64,000 nt of DNA from Parapusillimonas sp013416435 (GTDB lineage Bacteria; Pseudomonadota; Gammaproteobacteria; Burkholderiales; Burkholderiaceae_B). Position numbers and translations under genes: made by a program. The notes beneath the pieces are model-generated. The model ran no database searches, was not told the DNA's origin, and was given only the letters and a program-made list of their open reading frames with translations. Positions 33,702-42,102 of the stretch are shown one piece after another. The stretch is from assembly GCF_052180245.1 (NCBI RefSeq), contig NZ_CP197474.1, forward strand, positions 1,860,001 to 1,924,000, in the 5' to 3' direction. Numbering within the stretch: the stretch's first letter is position 1; the number at the start of each line of letters is the position of its first letter.

Positions 33702-34250
33702 CTAAATCGCCAGCACGATATCCGTTACGGCCGATATGGCGGATTCCTTCATCGGATCTTCATGCTGCAAATGGCCGATGAGGTCCGCCGTGGTGGAGCG
33801 GCGGGTGAGCATCACGCCGCTTACCTCGCCATGCCGCACCCGCGTGGCGTGCCAGCAGCCCGGGCGCATGCATATGCCTTGACCGGGGATTATGCTGAAT
33901 GCGGCGATGGAGGAAAGGTCCGGGCCGCCGTCGGCGCCGCTGGCCGCCACCACCTGGATGAGTTCGCCGGTGAGCGGGATGATCGCCTGCTGCGTGATCA
34001 AATGCTTTTCCAGGCTGTTCACCAACGGGCTCGCGCTGCGATAATTGACCCAAAGCACTTCGTGTTCGCCACCGGGGCCGGTATCGAACACATGCTCCTG
34101 CCAGAAGTCCGTGGCGTCATTGCGATAGCGCGGCACATCGCCGTCTTCCGGAAAGGGCTTGCCCAGCATCCAGCCGTAGTCGGAGAACGCGGTGCTGTTC
34201 AGCGGCTGGATCGCCAGCCCTGGGTTTTCTTGCATGATCAAAGAGTGCAT
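33702..34250 (-). CDS. allA: ureidoglycolate lyase (AllA family)
   Basis: A 182-aa cupin-fold protein. Family blocks include IQPLNSTAFSDYGWML near the start, VNYRSASPLVNSLEKHLITQQAIIPLTG and the pocket segment ICMRPGCWHATRV. AllA cleaves ureidoglycolate to glyoxylate and urea in purine (allantoin) degradation. No other allantoin gene is on this strand, but the convergent SSS permease has a Dur3-like look, and the two may serve the same pathway. Confidence 0.85.
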   Translation of the reverse strand: MHSLIMQENPGLAIQPLNSTAFSDYGWMLGKPFPEDGDVPRYRNDATDFWQEHVFDTGPGGEHEVLWVNYRSASPLVNSLEKHLITQQAIIPLTGELIQVVAASGADGGPDLSSIAAFSIIPGQGICMRPGCWHATRVRHGEVSGVMLTRRSTTADLIGHLQHEDPMKESAISAVTDIVLAI

Positions 34251-34300
34251 GGTGATGGCATGATAAATGCTGGGGTCGGCAACAACAACGGGAGCTGCCG

Positions 34301-35245
34301 ATGCGATTCAAGCAATTCTTTGATCTTATCAAGGACTCGGTCACCGCGTGGATCGATGATGATGCGCCGAGCATGGGCGCGTCGGTCGCTTTCTATACGG
34401 TTTTCTCGCTCGCCCCTTTGCTGCTGATCGTGATTGCGGTGGCGGGTGCCGTCTGGGGCGAAGACGCCGTGCGCGGCGAGATCATGAATCAAGTTAGCGA
34501 ACTGGTCGGACGGGACGGTGCCCAGGGGGTGGAAACGCTATTGAAAGGTGCCGATGAGCCCAAGCAAGGCGCCATCGCCACCTTCATCAGCGTCGTGGTG
34601 CTGGTGGTCGGCGCAACGACCGTCTTCGCTGAGTTGCAGCGGGCGCTCGATCGCATCTGGAAAGTGCCGGCGCGGGAGAAAGTGTCCGGTATCTGGAATA
34701 CCGTCCGCGCGCGCCTGCTTTCCTTTGGCCTTGTGCTGGGACTGGCCTTTCTACTGCTGGTCTCTTTGATCGTCAGCGCGTTTTTCGGCGCAATGGGCCG
34801 CTGGGGCGTAGGCCTGCTGCCTGGTTGGGAACTGATGCTGCAGGCCATGAACACGGTGGCGTCGATGGCGATGACGACTGTCATGTTCGCCGCCATTTTC
34901 AAATTCATGCCTCAAGTGCGCATTGCCTGGCGCGATGTATGGACCGGTGCATTCGTCACGGCGGTCCTGTTTGAAATCGGCAAGGTGCTGATCGGCCTGT
35001 ATGTGGGCAAGAGCGCCTCCATCTCTTCCCTTACGGCGGCCGGCTCGCTCGTGGTCGTGCTGATCTGGGTGTACTACGCATCGCAGATTTTCCTGCTGGG
35101 GGCGGAATTCACCTGGACCTACGCCTCCAAGCATGGATCGCATGCGCGTGGCGATGAATCGGTGCAAGACGGCGTCGAGTCCGGGACTCAACGGCCGAAC
35201 AAGGCCAACAACCCGTCGGAAATGGTTCCGCGCCACACCAGGTAG
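34301..35245 (+). CDS. YihY/BrkB family inner-membrane protein
   Basis: A 314-aa protein with six helices: APSMGASVAFYTVFSLAPLLLIVIAV, FAELQRALDRIWKVP, FLLLVSLIVSAFFG and ASQIFLLGAEFTWTYASKHGS are the conserved YihY/BrkB blocks. GGGAG precedes the ATG at suitable distance. Function is not established; older claims of RNase BN activity were withdrawn for this family. The last 58 bp overlap the 3' end of the convergent esterase gene. Confidence 0.9.
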   Translation: MRFKQFFDLIKDSVTAWIDDDAPSMGASVAFYTVFSLAPLLLIVIAVAGAVWGEDAVRGEIMNQVSELVGRDGAQGVETLLKGADEPKQGAIATFISVVVLVVGATTVFAELQRALDRIWKVPAREKVSGIWNTVRARLLSFGLVLGLAFLLLVSLIVSAFFGAMGRWGVGLLPGWELMLQAMNTVASMAMTTVMFAAIFKFMPQVRIAWRDVWTGAFVTAVLFEIGKVLIGLYVGKSASISSLTAAGSLVVVLIWVYYASQIFLLGAEFTWTYASKHGSHARGDESVQDGVESGTQRPNKANNPSEMVPRHTR

Positions 35246-36789
35246 TCATGTCCGCCTGCATATTCGCGATGGAATACGGTTGCTCCCCGTGCCTGCAGCA
35301 CATCGCGCAGATGGCGGTTGGGCCTGAGGATCCCGGCATGGCCGTCGCGCCCGTCTTCGAACAAGCCCGCCGACAGGAAGAACCGCGTGCCCAACTCCTG
35401 GCCAAGGACCACCGTCCGTGCGATGAATTCCTCGTGAGACGACGGAGTGCCCGGCGGATGCCACCAGAAGGAACCGGACATGCTCAGCGCATTGCCGAAC
35501 TTCGCTGGATGGCGGAGCACGGCGCTGACGGCGGCCAGCCCGCCGTAGCTCGAACCAGCCAGCACGGTGCGCCGCGCGTCGGCTTGCAGGCCTGTGTCGC
35601 GCAAAAGGCGGGGCAGAAGCTCCAGCGCCAGGAAGTCGGCGAAGTCGGGATTTGCGGGCAGTTCCCGGCCGCGCGAAAGAGCGTCCCGGTTATGCACGAA
35701 GGCGGCCGCCACCGGCGGAATGGCGCCTGATGCGATCATGTTGTCGAGGATGCGCGGCGTCTGGACTTTGTTCAGGTATTCGTCCGCGTCGAACACGATC
35801 ATCAATATATTGTCGTCGCGCTCGGGATCGAAGCCATGCGGACGGTACAGTGTGACATCGTGTTCGTTGTCCAGATACCGGCTCGCAATGGCAATACGCT
35901 CGATCCTTCCTTGTGCGCGGCCCTGGTCGCCGGCGAAGGGCTGTGGCGCCGCAGCCTCCAGCTCCGTGATCGAATGGCGGTTGTAAGCATCGGGAGCATC
36001 CGCCGGCCAGGAATGGCGGTTCAGCGGATCGGCCTGAGCCGTTGCGAGTATGGCGAGACGCCTTTCGCGCGGCGAACCGGGCGGCTCCGGAATATCGGGC
36101 GCGATGCGATACGAAAGCCGCGTGTCGGCGGGCACGATGAACGTTCTGTACCAGACGTCGCTGCCTTCCAGCCGCATCATGGGCTCATGGTCGTTGCTGG
36201 GCGCGCCCATGATTCTGGCGTTGCGGCGCGCTCCCCTGAACAGGAAAGTCATCAGCTTTTTTCCATCCGGTCCGTCTTCGATCAGGGGCGTGCCCTGTCT
36301 GGCCATTTCTTTCCAGAACGCTTCCGTGCCGGTGCCCAGTTCCAGTTGGCGCGCGAGATCGCGCAGTCTGGGGCTCGACAATGCTGTACGCGCGGCCGCC
36401 GGCCGCTCGTGCGTGCCGGGACCGTGCGTAACGGAAAGCTCGAAATCCGCATCGATTTCATCCGCAATGACTTGCAAGCGGTCGTCGCCATCATCGGCAA
36501 CGAAGCGGAACTGCGCCTTCCCGCCGAAGCCCTCGACGAATCGCCGCTTGTGCTTGCCGTCCGCGCCGACCAGGTCCAGCGTCAGCGTGCCCGCGTGCAC
36601 ATTTATTTCCCCCTGCACATAGTCGCCCACCTGCGACTGCGGTTGGAAGAGGACGGCGCCTTGATCGTGAGGCAAAGACATCGAGACGGTCTGGCCCGGC
36701 TTGAGGAGGGAGGGGGTGACGGCAGCGGAAAGGTGGGGTGGATGCAACAGCAAAACCACCGACGCCAGCCAGAAAAAACAACGATTCAT
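35188..36789 (-). CDS. secreted ferric-siderophore esterase (Fes/PfeE-like)
   Basis: A 533-aa alpha/beta hydrolase with signal peptide MNRCFFWLASVVLLLHPPHLSA. An N-terminal carbohydrate-binding-like domain (with WYRTFIVPADTRLSYRI) precedes the esterase domain. The nucleophile Ser414 is in AGSSYGGLAAV and His514 in AGGHDYLVWRG. Enterochelin esterases hydrolyse the trilactone of ferric enterobactin; the signal peptide makes this a periplasmic version, as for PfeE. A strong Fur-type site lies just upstream of the start, and the Fiu-like receptor at 8.3-10.6 kb could supply its substrate. Confidence 0.85.
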   Translation of the reverse strand: MNRCFFWLASVVLLLHPPHLSAAVTPSLLKPGQTVSMSLPHDQGAVLFQPQSQVGDYVQGEINVHAGTLTLDLVGADGKHKRRFVEGFGGKAQFRFVADDGDDRLQVIADEIDADFELSVTHGPGTHERPAAARTALSSPRLRDLARQLELGTGTEAFWKEMARQGTPLIEDGPDGKKLMTFLFRGARRNARIMGAPSNDHEPMMRLEGSDVWYRTFIVPADTRLSYRIAPDIPEPPGSPRERRLAILATAQADPLNRHSWPADAPDAYNRHSITELEAAAPQPFAGDQGRAQGRIERIAIASRYLDNEHDVTLYRPHGFDPERDDNILMIVFDADEYLNKVQTPRILDNMIASGAIPPVAAAFVHNRDALSRGRELPANPDFADFLALELLPRLLRDTGLQADARRTVLAGSSYGGLAAVSAVLRHPAKFGNALSMSGSFWWHPPGTPSSHEEFIARTVVLGQELGTRFFLSAGLFEDGRDGHAGILRPNRHLRDVLQARGATVFHREYAGGHDYLVWRGTISDGLLALFGR

Positions 36790-36803
36790 TTTATAAGGTG
36801 TTT

Positions 36804-36822
36804 ATGAACGAGAATCATTATT
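36804..36822. promoter_or_regulatory. Fur box upstream of the siderophore esterase
   Basis: The core GAGAATCATTAT matches 11 of 12 positions of the Fur consensus half (GATAATCATTAT), and the full 19-bp alignment gives about 13 of 19. It lies 15-33 bp before the esterase ATG and about 110 bp before the divergent transpeptidase gene, so the esterase is the likely target. Confidence 0.7.
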
Positions 36823-36929
36823 ATCCCAGCAAGCACGATTTCGTATCCTCGGCCTGGTGCCGCAGCCGCCGCCGGAGTCCATTCGCGCGCTTATGGGACA
36901 ATGAAGACAGCCCATTCTTCGGAAACCCT

Positions 36930-38543
36930 ATGAACAAATCCTGTTTGTCCTTCCTGCTGGGCGGTGTGCTGGCCATTTGCGCGATCTCACATCCTGCACT
37001 TGCGTTTTCCACCAACGAGGCCGCCGTGCCCACCACCGAAGCGCCCGCCATTGCGCCGATCATGGAGCCGGCTCCCATGCCTTCATGGTTCATGGGCACC
37101 ATGCCGACGACTGATGCGCGGGTTGCGATCGATGTATTGGCCGACGCGGAATCGCAAGGCTTGAATCCCCGGGACTATCGGGCGGCCGAGCTCGCGCAGG
37201 CATACAAGAATGCGTCGCAAGGCGGGTCGTCGGCATCTGATTTCCTACTGCGGCTGGATGACGAGCTGACATCGGCGCTGGAACGATACCTGACCGACCT
37301 CACACACGGGCGCTTGAGCCCCGAAGTCTTGAAGCATCGGTTCAAGGCGCCGCCGCCGAGCCGGTTCGATGCGCGCGCTTATGTCATGGAAGCCCGCCGT
37401 TCGGGACGTCTTGCCGAGGCATTGAATAGCGCAGAGCCGCGGGTTCCCATGTATGCGGCGATCCGATCGGCAATGAACGCATATCGTGCCATGGGGAGTC
37501 ATCCCGCATGGCAGGAACCCCTGCCGCCGCTGCCGGCGCGTTCTTTGAAGCCCGGGCAGGCCTACGATGGCCTGCCGCTGCTCGCATTGCGTCTTGCCGC
37601 GCTCGGCGACCTGTCGGTGGCGGCGCTTCCTGGAGACTTGTACGAAGGCATGCTGGTGGAAGGTATGCGGCGCTTCCAGACGCGACATGGCCTTGAGCCC
37701 GACGGCGTGCTCGGTGCCGCGACATTGGCGGCATTGAATGTCACGCCGGCGCAGCGGGTTCAGCAAATGGCATTGACTCTGGAGCGCTTGCGCTGGACGC
37801 CCTTGCTGCATGCGCCCCGCATGATCGTGGTGAATGTTCCGGAGTTCGTATTGCGCGCCTACTCGTTGCGCGGAGAGGAAATCGACCTGGGCCTGGAGAT
37901 GCGGGTCGTGGTGGGACGCGCGCTGGACACGCGTACCCCGATTTTCCTGGAGGACATGCGCTCCATCGAGTTCAGCCCATACTGGAATGTGCCTTCATCG
38001 ATTGCTCGGCGCGAGACCTTGCCTCGCTTGCGCCGCGATCCGGCTTATTTCACGCAGCAGGGATTCGAGTTCGTTACCCGTGATGGGGCCGTGGTCGATT
38101 CTTTGACGGGCGAGGCGATCGACGCGGTGCAAAGAGGAGACTGGCGCATCCGGCAACGGCCGGGGCCGCGCAACGCCCTGGGCGACATCAAGTTCATTCT
38201 TCCCAACGACCAGAACATCTTTCTTCACCATACGCCCGCGCCCGAGCTGTTTTCACGGGTACGGCGGGATTTCAGCCACGGCTGCATACGCATCGAGTCG
38301 CCTGTCGAGCTGGCCCGGTTCGTCTTGCAGAACAAGCCCGAATGGACGGCCGAGCGCATTCGCCAAGCCATGGCCAGGGGCAAGTCGAACACGCTGCGAC
38401 TGGACGAGCCCATACCCGTCCTGATCGCCTACAGTACCGCCGTCGTCAAAGATGGTGGTAAAGTCTATTTTTTTCCAGATATATATCAGCAGGATGCGCG
38501 GCTGGAGCAGGCCCTGCGCAGCGCACGTCCGATCCAATCATGA
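36930..38543 (+). CDS. L,D-transpeptidase, YcbB/LdtD-like
   Basis: A 537-aa exported protein. I start at the ATG beginning the signal peptide MNKSCLSFLLGGVLAICAI (cleavage near ALA-FS); longer frames upstream add no domain. A peptidoglycan-binding motif is at LVEGMRRFQTRHGLEPDGVLGAATLAALN. The YkuD domain carries HHTPAPELF and the catalytic Cys452 in FSHGCIRIESP. It makes 3-3 crosslinks in peptidoglycan. It is translationally coupled (ATGA) to a MepK-like gene, the ycbB-ycbK order of E. coli. Confidence 0.92.
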   Translation: MNKSCLSFLLGGVLAICAISHPALAFSTNEAAVPTTEAPAIAPIMEPAPMPSWFMGTMPTTDARVAIDVLADAESQGLNPRDYRAAELAQAYKNASQGGSSASDFLLRLDDELTSALERYLTDLTHGRLSPEVLKHRFKAPPPSRFDARAYVMEARRSGRLAEALNSAEPRVPMYAAIRSAMNAYRAMGSHPAWQEPLPPLPARSLKPGQAYDGLPLLALRLAALGDLSVAALPGDLYEGMLVEGMRRFQTRHGLEPDGVLGAATLAALNVTPAQRVQQMALTLERLRWTPLLHAPRMIVVNVPEFVLRAYSLRGEEIDLGLEMRVVVGRALDTRTPIFLEDMRSIEFSPYWNVPSSIARRETLPRLRRDPAYFTQQGFEFVTRDGAVVDSLTGEAIDAVQRGDWRIRQRPGPRNALGDIKFILPNDQNIFLHHTPAPELFSRVRRDFSHGCIRIESPVELARFVLQNKPEWTAERIRQAMARGKSNTLRLDEPIPVLIAYSTAVVKDGGKVYFFPDIYQQDARLEQALRSARPIQS

Positions 38544-39103
38544 CACTCAAGACTGACTTTGCTCGCAGGCGCTTTCTGACGAGCGCCTCGGGCGCGGCCC
38601 TGCTGGGCGCTTTCCCCATGGTCTCCAGAGCCATCTCATTGGGCTCGCCGTCCGCGCGCGAACTGGCCATGGATCACACGCACACCCGGGAAAAGATCGA
38701 GCTGACATATGCGGTGGGCAGCCGGTATGTGCCGCAAGCGATGACGGATCTCAATCATTTCCTGCGCGATCATTATTCCGGCCTGATCGGCAGCATGGAC
38801 CCCGGTCTTTACGACATCATGCATGCGCTGCGCATGTCGTTGAAGGCCAGGGCGCCGTACCAGATCATTTCAGGCTATCGGTCGCCGCACACGAACGAAC
38901 GCCTGCGCACCACCCGTGGAGGCGGCGTGGCCAGGCACAGCCTGCACATGGACGGCAAGGCGGTCGATCTGCGCATACCGGGTGTCCCGCTCAAGGAATT
39001 GCGCGATGCGGCGCTCGAGCTCAAGGCGGGAGGCGTCGGCTATTATCCCGGCAGCGATTTCGTGCATGTGGATACGGGCGGGGTGCGGACCTGGCGCGGG
39101 TGA
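38540..39103 (+). CDS. DUF882/YcbK (MepK-like) murein endopeptidase
   Basis: A 187-aa protein with a twin-arginine signal ARRRFLTSASGAALLG. Zinc ligands of the M15A fold are visible: His136 and Asp143 in SLHMDGKAVDLRIPG and His176 in SDFVHVDTGG. In E. coli MepK cleaves 3-3 crosslinks, the bonds made by the L,D-transpeptidase encoded directly upstream. The start overlaps that gene's stop by 4 bp. Confidence 0.92.
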   Translation: MTLKTDFARRRFLTSASGAALLGAFPMVSRAISLGSPSARELAMDHTHTREKIELTYAVGSRYVPQAMTDLNHFLRDHYSGLIGSMDPGLYDIMHALRMSLKARAPYQIISGYRSPHTNERLRTTRGGGVARHSLHMDGKAVDLRIPGVPLKELRDAALELKAGGVGYYPGSDFVHVDTGGVRTWRG

Positions 39104-39163
39104 CGGCGCCGGCAAGTCGCGACCTCAGTTTCATTGGCTCATATCGTTTATGGAGCATTTTTT

Positions 39164-39700
39164 ATGGTGTCGTTGCAAGATCAGCTCTTGAGGGCCGGCC
39201 TGGCGGATCAGAAGAAGGCAAAACGGATCAATCAGGACAAAAGCAGGCAGAACAAAATCGATCGCCGCAGTGGCACCCAGACGGTGGACGAGACGCGCTT
39301 GGCCGCCCTGGCCACGCAGCAGAAGCACCGTGAGCAGACGCGTGAGCTCAATGCGCAGCGTGAAGAAGAAGCTCGGAGAAAGGCCATCGCCGCGCAGATT
39401 GTGCAGATGGTGCAGCAAAGCAGGCAAAGCAAAGGCGGCGGCGATATCGCCTACAATTTCACTCATGGTACGAAGATCGAGCGCATCCACGTCTCGGCGG
39501 CCGTGCGCTCGCAATTGGTGGCTGGGCAGCTCATGATCGTCAAGCTGGACGATACGACGGAGCTGGTCCCCAAGGTAGTGGCCGAAAAAATCGCCGAGCG
39601 GGATCCGTCGCTGGTGGTTCGCGTGAAGAAGCCGACTACGCAGGCCGATGAAGACGATCCCTATGCCGATTACAAGATACCGGATGACCTGATGTGGTAG
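39164..39700 (+). CDS. DUF2058 (YaiL) family protein
   Basis: A 178-aa highly charged protein starting MVSLQDQLLRAGLADQKKAK. It has a lysine/glutamine-rich coiled-coil middle (about 20-85), then YNFTHGTKIERIHVSAAVRSQL and an acidic end DEDDPYADYKIPDDLMW. These match YaiL/DUF2058, a nucleoprotein- or polysome-associated family of unknown role. The start at 39164 fits the family N-terminus better than the longer frame from 39134. Confidence 0.88.
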   Translation: MVSLQDQLLRAGLADQKKAKRINQDKSRQNKIDRRSGTQTVDETRLAALATQQKHREQTRELNAQREEEARRKAIAAQIVQMVQQSRQSKGGGDIAYNFTHGTKIERIHVSAAVRSQLVAGQLMIVKLDDTTELVPKVVAEKIAERDPSLVVRVKKPTTQADEDDPYADYKIPDDLMW

Positions 39701-39701
39701 G

Positions 39702-39779
39702 TTAGCGGTAGAAGTGAATCTTCACCGGCACATCCCATTCCCACTCCGGTATCACCGCGGAAAGTGGGACGTTTTGCAG
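39702..39779 (-). other. possible C-terminal gene remnant
   Basis: The minus strand reads as a plausible protein end, LQNVPLSAVIPEWEWDVPVK plus IHFYR and TAA, just past the parA stop. No start or longer coding context is present because the frame runs into parA. I do not recognise the family. It may be a decayed gene or chance. Confidence 0.2.
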
Positions 39780-39822
39780 ATGGGTTGCGCCTGCTCGAAG
39801 ACAGCGCCGGCCGCTTTGTCTT

Positions 39823-40575
39823 TCACCCCTTCGCGATTCTTCCCAGAACTTCCTCACTGAGCGCCTGATAGGCCTTGCCGGCGGGGCTGCCGGGCGCGGT
39901 GGCCATGACGGGAGCCCGATGAATGCCCATGCGCTCGACGTCGGAAGCGAACGGGATGTGCGTGCGCATGAAGCGCTTCTTGAATGCCGCGCTCATGGCA
40001 TCCATGGTTTCAAGGTGGAGTTTCTTGACGTTCTGCACCATCGAGAAAAAGCCATGGATCTTCTGGGCGGGGAGCTTGTTCTTCTTGAAGAATTCCAGCA
40101 ATTGCTCGAATGTGCGCTCTGAAAGCGTCGTGGGGATCACCGGTACCACGATGGCGTCGGCGGAACGGAACACGTTTTCAGAAAGCGTGGATATCGTCGG
40201 CGGGCAATCGAGCACGACCACGTCGTAATCCTTCTCCACCGTTTTGAGCGATTTCGTCAATCGAGAACGGCTGTTGCGCATCCGTGACAGGAACACGTCG
40301 AAATCCCGGAAGCTCATGTTGGCGGGCAGGATGTCCAGATTTTCGAAGTCGCTGCCGCGTATCGCGCCGGTGAATTTCTCGACGTCCTTGAAGAATGCCG
40401 TTTCCTCCAGTTTCTTCGAGGGTTTCACCCGGAAATAAAAACCCGATGCGCCTTGGGGGTCGAGGTCGCACAGCAGCGTTCGATTTCCCGCCGCGGCGAT
40501 CGCGTAGGCCAGGTTGACGGACGCAGCCGTTTTCCCGACCCCTCCCTTGTTTGAATAGCAGGCGATGATCTTCAT
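39823..40575 (-). CDS. orphan ParA/MinD-type ATPase
   Basis: A 250-aa deviant Walker ATPase. The P-loop is SNKGGVGKTAASVNLAYA (with the signature Lys), switch I and II are seen as LLCDLDPQGASGFYF and VVVLDCPPTIS, and VIPTTLSERTFEQLLEFF is a ParA/Soj block. There is no ParB gene and no parS-like sequence nearby, so it is an orphan ParA of the sort that positions cargoes on the nucleoid (PpfA, McdA, ParC). Its ATG overlaps the stop of the upstream CHAD gene (ATGA), making the CHAD protein or its polyphosphate granule the obvious candidate cargo. Confidence 0.9.
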   Translation of the reverse strand: MKIIACYSNKGGVGKTAASVNLAYAIAAAGNRTLLCDLDPQGASGFYFRVKPSKKLEETAFFKDVEKFTGAIRGSDFENLDILPANMSFRDFDVFLSRMRNSRSRLTKSLKTVEKDYDVVVLDCPPTISTLSENVFRSADAIVVPVIPTTLSERTFEQLLEFFKKNKLPAQKIHGFFSMVQNVKKLHLETMDAMSAAFKKRFMRTHIPFASDVERMGIHRAPVMATAPGSPAGKAYQALSEEVLGRIAKG

Positions 40576-42086
40576 GACGGCTTGTCTCCTTCCTGAAAGA
40601 GGCGGCTGAAGGTTTGTTGCGTTTGCGGGCTGTTGAACTGGGCAAAGCTTTTCACGACTTTCGACCGTTCCTCGAGTTGGCGGGCATGCAATACGGCGGT
40701 CAACGCTCCCACGCTCTGGGCGATTTCAAGGCTGGAAGCGCCCATGCCGCCGGGGAGCCCGCGCAATGTCGCCTGCAGGCTTGCCTGCTGCACGGAGTAA
40801 TCGTTGAACAGGCCAAGGTTCTGCTGCAGGCCCTTCAGTGGCTTGAGCAGGCTCTTGAACGGAGCCGGCGGAAACACCGGCTCGAAGAACTCCATGAGAT
40901 AGCGCAGCTTCTTGCATTCAATGCGCAATGCGTGGACCTCGGCGTCGGGTGTGCCGGCGTCGATTCCGGAAGCGATCCTGCAGACCTTGCGATAGCGTTT
41001 CCAGATCAGGCTGCAGGCATAGTCGTGAGCCGGCAGATGCGCATTCCGTCCATGCTTCAGGTTTTGGGGCCGGACAAAGAGCGCCGCCAGGCCCGCTATT
41101 TCCTGCTTGTAGCGCCGGCTGCGCAGATAGCGCGACAGCTTGGCCTGTTCGGCCGTCCTTTGGTCGGCCAGCAAGCCGTACAGTGCGTCCAGGCCATGGT
41201 GCAGGCTTTTGGGCACAAGATCATGGCAGGCTTGCCTTTGCTGCAGCTGGACGTCCAGGTCCCGCAGGCGGTTCGTGCGAGCCATGATCGTGGCAAACGA
41301 GGATTTCAGGCGGTTTGCCTGGATATCGCTATAAATGCCCTGGAACAGGCTCAGGACGGAGCGGATCTTGCGCAAATGAACGCGGTAGTCGTGCAGGAAT
41401 TCTGTGTCGTAGTCCGCAATGATGCCGTGCTCGTTCGCGCGCGCCATCGGAATATGGGTCGATATGATTCTATTTGCCGCATCGAAGGCGCTCGCGTCGA
41501 CGGCAATCTTGACCCCGGGCGGTGCTTCGTCGGCAGCCGCTGCGGCAAAGAACTTGCCGTATAGCGCGTCGATGTCGAATCCGCTGCCCCCCAGTTCCTG
41601 GATGCGGCCGCGCAGCGCGTCCAGCGACGCATCGTAGCCTTTTATGCCTTGCAACTGGGCCAGCGCGGCGGAGCGTCCGCCCCGGTCGGACAGGAACAGC
41701 AAATAGGCCCGGCAATGGGTTTTTTCCTGGTCGTCGACGAGCGCCAGGACGGCGTGCTGCATCTCGCCGGACCCGATGGGCAGCAAACGGCGCAGCGGCG
41801 AAAGGTCGGACAGCGCTTGCTTGAGCGGGCCATCGGGAAGCTCGGCGACGAACCCCGCTTTGCGCTCCACGGCTTGCGATGCCAGCCTGCCTTCCGGGCC
41901 GATGAGCTCATAGGTGGCTTCGGTTTCCAGAAGCAGCCGGCTCGAGCGGCGCAATGAATGGTCGAAGTAGTCCAGCGCCGTGTAAGGCAGGACATGTTCA
42001 CCGGGCGTGAGCACGAAGCCCAGCCTGCCGATGGGCTGGGTGATCAAGTGACTGATGGCCGGAACCGGCAGATGGTAGCAATCCAT
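40572..42086 (-). CDS. CHAD-domain protein (polyphosphate binding)
   Basis: A 504-aa protein. The C-terminal half (from about residue 215) is a CHAD domain with its conserved histidines and basic residues, for example EFLHDYRVHLRKIRSVLSLF, RTNRLRDLDV and HALRIECKKLRYLMEFFEP. CHAD binds inorganic polyphosphate and targets proteins to polyphosphate granules. The N-terminal half has a loose CYTH-like pattern (ALDYFDHSLRR, RLLLETEATYELIG) without ExExK, so catalysis is unlikely. I use the ATG at 42086, 16 nt after the siaD stop; the frame extends to 42140. Sits between a Sia-type c-di-GMP switch and parA. Confidence 0.87.
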   Translation of the reverse strand: MDCYHLPVPAISHLITQPIGRLGFVLTPGEHVLPYTALDYFDHSLRRSSRLLLETEATYELIGPEGRLASQAVERKAGFVAELPDGPLKQALSDLSPLRRLLPIGSGEMQHAVLALVDDQEKTHCRAYLLFLSDRGGRSAALAQLQGIKGYDASLDALRGRIQELGGSGFDIDALYGKFFAAAAADEAPPGVKIAVDASAFDAANRIISTHIPMARANEHGIIADYDTEFLHDYRVHLRKIRSVLSLFQGIYSDIQANRLKSSFATIMARTNRLRDLDVQLQQRQACHDLVPKSLHHGLDALYGLLADQRTAEQAKLSRYLRSRRYKQEIAGLAALFVRPQNLKHGRNAHLPAHDYACSLIWKRYRKVCRIASGIDAGTPDAEVHALRIECKKLRYLMEFFEPVFPPAPFKSLLKPLKGLQQNLGLFNDYSVQQASLQATLRGLPGGMGASSLEIAQSVGALTAVLHARQLEERSKVVKSFAQFNSPQTQQTFSRLFQEGDKPS

Positions 42087-42102
42087 TATGGATTCGATTA
42101 TC

